Positions 6,723 to 10,535 of a DNA stretch of 10,535 nt are shown here, piece after piece. Both the position numbers and the translations under genes were made by a program. Position 1 is the stretch's first letter; the number at the start of each line of letters is the position of its first letter. The notes below the pieces were generated by a model. That model did not search any database, was not told the DNA's origin, and saw nothing but the letters and a program-made list of their open reading frames with translations. Origin of the DNA: an uncultured Bacteroidota bacterium (GTDB lineage: Bacteria > Bacteroidota > Bacteroidia > Chitinophagales > Saprospiraceae); the NCBI GenBank assembly GCA_937876435.1, contig CALEIL010000216.1:1-10535 (forward strand). Reading direction: 5' to 3'.

Positions 6723-7303
6723 TTTGAAGAGAATTTTAATCTTCCAACTTTATGGTCATTAAGATATAAACTACTTACGACCATTTTCGTGCCGATGTTT
6801 TTATCCAGGGTAATTTTAATAGTTTCAGAAGTGTACAGCGGCACCTCACTCGTATATGAAATGTCGACCATTGTCCATTTCACAGAACCGTCAATCTGCG
6901 ATTGACACAGTTCTTTGAGCAATGCTACGGAGATCTCCGTGAAGGAATATCGGTCATAGTCCCGGATCATTGCCCACCCCTGATCGGGGTCTAACTGAGC
7001 ATGTAGTACGATATCATTTTCTTCGTAATCTCTCTTTTGTGTTACCGCCTTATCGGATTCGTACAAATAATATTTTATTTGACCGTCGGGGAATGTGGCC
7101 TCAAAAAAGCCGATCAAAGTCTGGTCCGGCATTCTGTTTTCGAGAACGTTGATCTGGTGGGTGAACATTTGCCGGATAGACAGATGAGCGGTTGCCGGAT
7201 ATATTCCATAGCGATCATGGCATGCCTGGTACAAAGTATTGAATAGATCAGGGCCATGTACATACTTCCGATGACCTTTGTAGGAAAAATCTGGAATCTT
7301 CAT
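6719..7303 (-). CDS. Unrecognised protein, possibly a hotdog-fold acyl-thioester enzyme
   Basis: I do not recognise this 194-residue protein with confidence. It has no signal peptide or membrane segment and should be cytosolic. The start has KGHRKYVHGPDLFNTL (residues 9-24), loosely like the first conserved element of AfsA/hotdog-type proteins. The middle has IGFFEATFPDGQIKYYLYE (64-82). The C-terminal third reads as a run of beta strands, WTMVDISYTSEVPLY and SETIKITLDKNIG, then VVSSLYLNDHKVGRLKFS, which resembles the strand pattern of hotdog dehydratases and thioesterases. No catalytic motif can be named. It is locked into the operon: 3 nt after the acyltransferase gene and overlapping the KAS III start by 4 nt (ATGA). 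A role with the acyl-ACP chain, such as dehydration, hydrolysis or accessory binding, is the natural guess. The coding call is firm; the function is speculative. Confidence 0.75.
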   Translation of the reverse strand: MKIPDFSYKGHRKYVHGPDLFNTLYQACHDRYGIYPATAHLSIRQMFTHQINVLENRMPDQTLIGFFEATFPDGQIKYYLYESDKAVTQKRDYEENDIVLHAQLDPDQGWAMIRDYDRYSFTEISVALLKELCQSQIDGSVKWTMVDISYTSEVPLYTSETIKITLDKNIGTKMVVSSLYLNDHKVGRLKFSSK

Positions 7304-7306
7304 TGG

Positions 7307-8233
7307 CTATCTTTTATCCCGTACAAACCTTCTAAAATTTTTCAGGTGGTCGTAGGCAAAATTGCCCGAAACTTTCTCAGAAGGTGCCACGTCACCGACG
7401 ACTACACTTCCCAGCATGATGCTGGCCTCATCGCCTATTTTGGTCATTTGAGTTATGGTACTATTGGGTCCTATCCACACATTATTTCCGATCGAACAAT
7501 ACCCCGCCACTACCGTATGACCCGCGATCAGGCATTTTTCACCGATGAGGCATCCATGACCTATATTACAATGAACGCTTATACGGGTCTCTTCCCCGAT
7601 GGTGCTACTGTGGTAAAAGTACGGCCTCTGAATGACGGCATGGCTCAGAATTTCGCATCGATCCCCTATAACGACATTGCCGAGGTCGGCCACCGAAATG
7701 AAACGTCCATCGATGTTGGTATTGTGCATCCCCCGGGCACCGATGATGGCATGATGATCTATGAGGACGTCATCTCCTATGACTGTACCTTCCTCTATCA
7801 CAGCGTAAGCCCCTATTCTGGTTCTTTCTCCGATGAACACACCCGCTTTGATGATGGCTGTAGTATGCACCTCCGCAGAAGCAGCCACCTGGATTTCCTT
7901 GTTCTCAAACCTATAATGATCCGCCAGGGCATTATGAATCTCAAAAAACAACTTTTTGGGTGAGTCCGAGGTGATAATCCCCTTGGAGGTATTCATCCCT
8001 TTCGCAAGATCATCCGTTGTGATAATTGAGTGAACCTTATCGTTGCGAATGGCTCTGCGAATATTGATCTGGTCTGTAGCAAAACATAGCGTTCCTTCTA
8101 CTTCACTGCTGGTGTAATGGGTCAATCTGAAATCCCCCTTCTGAACAACCCGATAATTGTTTACAAGACTAAAATGCTCAACATCAAATGTCGTGTATTG
8201 GATATTCTGAACATTTCTCATTGATTTTTGCAT
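7307..8233 (-). CDS. LpxD-like left-handed beta-helix N-acyltransferase
   Basis: This 308-residue protein has two parts. Residues 47-105 form an alpha/beta domain (GTLCFATDQINIRRAI, VHSIITTDD, GIITSDSPKKLFFEIHNAL) like the N-terminal domain of LpxD. Residues 115-285 are hexapeptide repeats typical of a left-handed beta-helix trimer. The segment CNIGHGCLIGEKCLIAGHTVVAG (222-244) matches the LpxD stretch around its catalytic histidine, which would be His226 here. LpxD moves a 3-hydroxyacyl chain from ACP to the amine of a nucleotide-linked glucosamine. Lipid A LpxD is about 340 residues, and a housekeeping copy is not expected inside a sugar operon. In known Fdt/Qdt pathways the equivalent step uses acetyl-CoA (FdtC/QdtC). 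With an ACP and KAS III downstream, the favoured substrate pair is acyl-ACP plus dTDP-3-amino-3,6-dideoxyhexose. A second in-frame ATG at 8219-8221 is an alternative start. The acyl donor is inference. Confidence 0.85.
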   Translation of the reverse strand: MQKSMRNVQNIQYTTFDVEHFSLVNNYRVVQKGDFRLTHYTSSEVEGTLCFATDQINIRRAIRNDKVHSIITTDDLAKGMNTSKGIITSDSPKKLFFEIHNALADHYRFENKEIQVAASAEVHTTAIIKAGVFIGERTRIGAYAVIEEGTVIGDDVLIDHHAIIGARGMHNTNIDGRFISVADLGNVVIGDRCEILSHAVIQRPYFYHSSTIGEETRISVHCNIGHGCLIGEKCLIAGHTVVAGYCSIGNNVWIGPNSTITQMTKIGDEASIMLGSVVVGDVAPSEKVSGNFAYDHLKNFRRFVRDKR

Positions 8234-8388
8234 TACTTAGATTTAACTTTTACTGACGTTGATCATAAAAGTGCTCTTGTAACTTAGGGGAGAATAACCG
8301 CGACAAATTTATAAAAATTCCTGTCATCTGTGTTGTGCTTCATTTTAAATAAGCTGTGGCCACCGCTCATAGGTTATATGGGTGTCAT
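8234..8388 (-). promoter_or_regulatory. 155-nt intra-block gap with an imperfect palindrome and a weak promoter candidate
   Basis: This is the longest gap inside the - strand block, between the second ketoisomerase gene and the acyltransferase gene. A 16-bp dyad with one mismatched pair (AGCTGTGGCCACCGCT) sits at 8352-8367, just downstream of the ketoisomerase stop. On the - strand, TTTG (8304-8307) lies 17 nt from TAAGTTAC (8279-8286), a partial match to the Bacteroidota promoter TTTG/TAnnTTTG, with two of the last four bases wrong. The gap may hold a weak internal promoter or a partial terminator. Neither is convincing. Confidence 0.25.
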
Positions 8389-8808
8389 TTACTCGCCCTT
8401 TTTAAATTCCAAAAATTGGTCATAATCACGAATATAGTCCGATTCATCGTACGGATGGGATGTCAGTACGAGGCACACAGCTCCGGATGAAAAACCCTTC
8501 TCGGCCGCCCAGATGCCAGGTGGGATATGCAACCCATAGTAGGGACGGTTCAATAGTACGGTCCTCGACGATGTACCATCCATCAGATCGACCTCAAAAC
8601 TCCCACTAGCTGAAATAAGGAATTGATGGCATTCCATATGGGAATGCGCCCCACGCTGCTGACCTCCTGGAATATCGTATATATAGAAGACCCGCCGAAC
8701 GGCAAATGGTATATTCTGGTCATTGGTCACAGGGGTGATATTTCCCGCTCTACTAGTGATCTGGGACAAATGGATGATCGAGCAATCATAGACAGACGGA
8801 TACTTCAT
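8389..8808 (-). CDS. dTDP-sugar 3,4-ketoisomerase, FdtA/QdtA (WxcM-like cupin), canonical copy
   Basis: This 139-residue single-domain cupin is normal in length for the family. It carries the active-site motif RGAHSHMECHQFL (residues 52-64), with His55 and His57 matching the two catalytic histidines of FdtA (His49 and His51). The C-terminal family signature is also intact: NRPYYGLHIPPGIWAAEKGFS (87-107) and YDESDYIRDYDQF (120-132). Family enzymes form dimers and move the keto group of dTDP-4-keto-6-deoxyglucose from C4 to C3, supplying the substrate for the FdtB/QdtB aminotransferase, here encoded farther along in the same block. FdtA gives the galacto product and QdtA the gluco product, and the sequence alone does not decide which. 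Its ATG overlaps the stop of the upstream paralogue (ATGA, 8805-8808), so the two proteins are translationally coupled and may be made in equal amounts. Confidence 0.92.
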   Translation of the reverse strand: MKYPSVYDCSIIHLSQITSRAGNITPVTNDQNIPFAVRRVFYIYDIPGGQQRGAHSHMECHQFLISASGSFEVDLMDGTSSRTVLLNRPYYGLHIPPGIWAAEKGFSSGAVCLVLTSHPYDESDYIRDYDQFLEFKKGE

Positions 8809-9203
8809 GCATTCACTAATTTTCGGAAATTATCGTAATCCCTGATGTAGTCCGCTTCCGAAAACTGAGTAGAGCTCAAAATAAGGGCCACCGAGTTTGT
8901 TGAAAAATTTTCCATGTGCCGCCAAAGTTTACTGGAAATGTACAATCCATAATAAGATCGGTTCAACTGAAATTTTTTCTGATTTCTTCCATCATCGATT
9001 ATTACATCAAAACTCCCCGACAACGCTACGATGAATTCCTCCTGCTCTTTAAACGCATGGCCCCCGCGAATTTGTCCTCCAGGCACATCAGAAATCCAGT
9101 ATACTCGCTGGATGGAAAAAGGTATATGGTGACCCCCTTCGACAAAGGTGAGGTTTCCCCGGGGGTCTTCAATTTTGGGTAAATCTATAATTCTGGTATT
9201 CAT
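8805..9203 (-). CDS. FdtA/QdtA-like cupin paralogue lacking the second catalytic histidine
   Basis: This 132-residue cupin is a diverged paralogue of the adjacent ketoisomerase. Shared elements include IPFSIQRVYWISDVPGGQIRGG (residues 27-48), NRSYYGLYI (81-89) and a closing EADYIRDYDNF. In the active-site motif the sequence is RGGHAFKEQEEF: His49 is kept, but the residue at position 51, His in characterised FdtA, is Phe. The PPGIW loop of the neighbour is also changed to SSKLW. The nucleotides at this site read cleanly as a Phe codon. FdtA His51 is regarded as catalytic, so this copy may be inactive, altered in specificity, or a partner subunit for its neighbour. It is the first gene of the - strand block and its stop overlaps the next start. 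The main ATG follows a 7-codon upstream frame ending in TAATG. Confidence 0.85.
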   Translation of the reverse strand: MNTRIIDLPKIEDPRGNLTFVEGGHHIPFSIQRVYWISDVPGGQIRGGHAFKEQEEFIVALSGSFDVIIDDGRNQKKFQLNRSYYGLYISSKLWRHMENFSTNSVALILSSTQFSEADYIRDYDNFRKLVNA

Positions 9204-9237
9204 TATAAAGTACGTCTGAGTTTCATTTTCTACTCCT
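9201..9237 (-). promoter_or_regulatory. Shine-Dalgarno and 7-codon upstream mini-ORF coupled to the first ketoisomerase
   Basis: On the - strand an AGGAG (9233-9237) lies 6 nt before an ATG at 9224-9226. That ATG opens a frame of seven codons (MKLRRTL) ending in a TAA (9203-9205) that shares one base with the ketoisomerase start (TAATG). The AGGAG is too far (29 nt) to serve the main ATG directly, so translation may enter through the mini-ORF by termination-reinitiation. This is a short, possibly chance arrangement, and Bacteroidota rarely rely on Shine-Dalgarno sequences. Confidence 0.3.
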
Positions 9238-9389
9238 GGTGCACTAAATTAACTGTTCCGATAAAAATCAGGATTTGGAATTCGACTCCAATGAAACGGT
9301 CATTAACATAATATTATTTTTATTGGTAGCGGTCACTGTAATTACTACCTTGGAACATCAAAATTTACCGGTTGTAAGCTATGTTTTCA

Positions 9390-9397
9390 TACCTTCG
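9390..9397 (+). promoter_or_regulatory. Candidate Bacteroidota -7 element upstream of the flippase
   Basis: TACCTTCG matches the Bacteroidota -7 consensus TAnnTTTG at all but one of the fixed positions and lies about 60 nt before the flippase ATG, in the divergent intergenic region. No clean TTTG -33 element sits at the expected distance, so the call is weak. No comparable element was found for the opposite-strand block. Confidence 0.25.
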
Positions 9398-9459
9398 CTA
9401 ATCCGAAAACTATGAAGACCTTTAATGGAAAGCAGTAATCAATTTATTCTAGTCGATAA

Positions 9460-10535
9460 ATGGGTGTAATACGAAGGCAAGGGATCAAAAAATCATTAAT
9501 ACTTTATTTTGGTGTCCTGATTGGGATTGCATCGACGCTTTATATTTATCCCCTCGAAGAAGACATCTACGGATTGGCCAGATTCCTGCTCAGCATGGCT
9601 GGTTTGCTGGCTCCATTCCTATCGTGGGGTGTCAACAGTCTCGCTATCCGGTTTTTCCCTGTTTTCCGGGATAAACAAACTGGTCATCAGGGATTTTTGG
9701 GATTACTCCTTCTACTGTCCACGTCCTGTTTTGTACTCCTCGGGACGATCCTTTTTTATTCCAGAAGTTATTTATACGAATTGCTGCGAACAGCCGGAAT
9801 GGATGTGGCCATATTTTCTAAAAATCTTTTGGAAACCGGAATATTGGCTCTGTTGATCATCAATGCGACGATTGTCACGTCCTATATCAGCAATTTCAGG
9901 AGAATAACTGTTCCCGGAATATTCAATTCACTCTATGTAAAAATTGGAATTCCGGTTTTGGTGCTCCTTTACTACTTCCAAAAGATTCAGGTTACTGAGT
10001 TCAAAGCAGGTTTAATCATCCTTCATGCCCTCATTTTTGTCTCGCTGTTGATATACACGTTCTATCTGGGAGAATTGTACCTCCGCCCCAGGTTCTCATT
10101 CCTCTCCGGTAAACTTATAAAAAGCATGTTCTCGTATTCCTCGTATGGGGTATTTGCGAGCCTGGGGGCCACTATAGCTTTTAGAATCGATACGATAATG
10201 ACGGCTTCACTGATGGGATTTGCGAGTACGGGGGTGTACAGCATTGCAGACAACATCGCGGGGGTTATCGCGACCCCATTTAAATCGATTAATGAAATAT
10301 CAGCTCCGATTTTTGCCCAACACATGAATGACAGGGAGTATGACAAAGTCTCCAAACTATACAAGTCATCTGCCATCACCTTGCTCATCGTCGGGCTGGG
10401 ACTTTTGATCAGTATCTACGTCAGTATTGATTCGATATTTTCCCTGTCAGCCCAATATGACACCTTGATACAGGGAGAGAAGGTCGTTTTGTTGCTGGGT
10501 CTGGCGAAAGTCGTAGATATGTCCACAGAATTGAA
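9460..10535 (+). CDS. Wzx/MATE-type polysaccharide flippase, N-terminal part
   Basis: The frame from the ATG at 9460 stays open for 358 codons to the right edge, so the gene is cut by the window; the family is usually 400-500 residues. An in-frame TAA directly precedes the ATG, which fixes the earliest start. The protein is a multi-spanning membrane protein: hydrophobic stretches lie near residues 12-28, 42-62, 73-94, 124-145, 155-172, 185-205, 225-242 and 305-325. The segment RIDTIMTASLMG (242-253) followed by TGVYSIAD is the hallmark loop of oligosaccharide flippases of the PST/MVF group. Such proteins move the undecaprenyl-linked repeat unit across the inner membrane. It is divergent from the amino-sugar block, with 256 nt between the starts, and resumes the direction of the genes at 1-2913. 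A flippase implies a Wzy-dependent pathway rather than ABC export, although no polymerase is visible here. Confidence 0.9.
   Translation, partial: MGVIRRQGIKKSLILYFGVLIGIASTLYIYPLEEDIYGLARFLLSMAGLLAPFLSWGVNSLAIRFFPVFRDKQTGHQGFLGLLLLLSTSCFVLLGTILFYSRSYLYELLRTAGMDVAIFSKNLLETGILALLIINATIVTSYISNFRRITVPGIFNSLYVKIGIPVLVLLYYFQKIQVTEFKAGLIILHALIFVSLLIYTFYLGELYLRPRFSFLSGKLIKSMFSYSSYGVFASLGATIAFRIDTIMTASLMGFASTGVYSIADNIAGVIATPFKSINEISAPIFAQHMNDREYDKVSKLYKSSAITLLIVGLGLLISIYVSIDSIFSLSAQYDTLIQGEKVVLLLGLAKVVDMSTEL

Noticed and set aside
7256..7963. A 235-codon open frame on the + strand
   Set aside because: It lies antisense to the LpxD-like acyltransferase gene and the start of the unknown 194-aa gene. 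Its composition looks like a by-product of the hexapeptide repeat codons, and it shows no domain.
9325..9349. GGTAG/CTACC inverted repeat in the divergent intergenic region
   Set aside because: Only five paired bases with a long spacer, below what I would separate from chance.

Overview
The window is a fragment of a surface-polysaccharide (O-antigen or capsule type) biosynthesis locus. Moderate GC, the near absence of Shine-Dalgarno sequences before most genes, and the style of the glycan enzymes suggest a member of the Bacteroidota. This is an inference from gene style, with no marker gene to confirm it.

Layout. Positions 1-2913 (+ strand) carry the 3' end of a UDP-HexNAc 2-epimerase, a formyltransferase-fold enzyme, a GT4-type glycosyltransferase translationally coupled to it, and, after a 149-nt gap, a small class I methyltransferase. 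A repeat-rich convergent intergenic region (2914-3033) separates these from a block on the - strand (3034-9203). Read in its own direction, that block encodes two tandem FdtA/QdtA-type sugar 3,4-ketoisomerases (the first lacking one of the two catalytic histidines), an LpxD-like left-handed beta-helix N-acyltransferase, an unrecognised 194-aa protein, a ketoacyl-ACP synthase III, an acyl carrier protein, a DegT/FdtB-type PLP sugar aminotransferase and a second GT-B glycosyltransferase. A divergent intergenic region (9204-9459) leads to a + strand Wzx-type flippase that runs off the right edge.

How the genes work together. The ketoisomerase and aminotransferase pair is the signature of dTDP-3-amino-3,6-dideoxyhexose (Fuc3N or Qui3N) synthesis from dTDP-4-keto-6-deoxyglucose. 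The RmlA/RmlB enzymes that supply this precursor are not in the window. In the known Fdt/Qdt pathways the last step is acetyl transfer from acetyl-CoA. Here that position is held by an LpxD-like enzyme, and an ACP, a KAS III and an unknown protein sit tightly packed between it and the aminotransferase. The best reading is a dedicated acyl-ACP module that builds a non-acetyl acyl group and attaches it to the 3-amino group. The glycosyltransferases would then place the sugar in a repeat unit, and the flippase would export the lipid-linked unit. The acyl-ACP-fed module and the tandem ketoisomerase pair with a catalytic His-to-Phe change are the parts most worth a second look.
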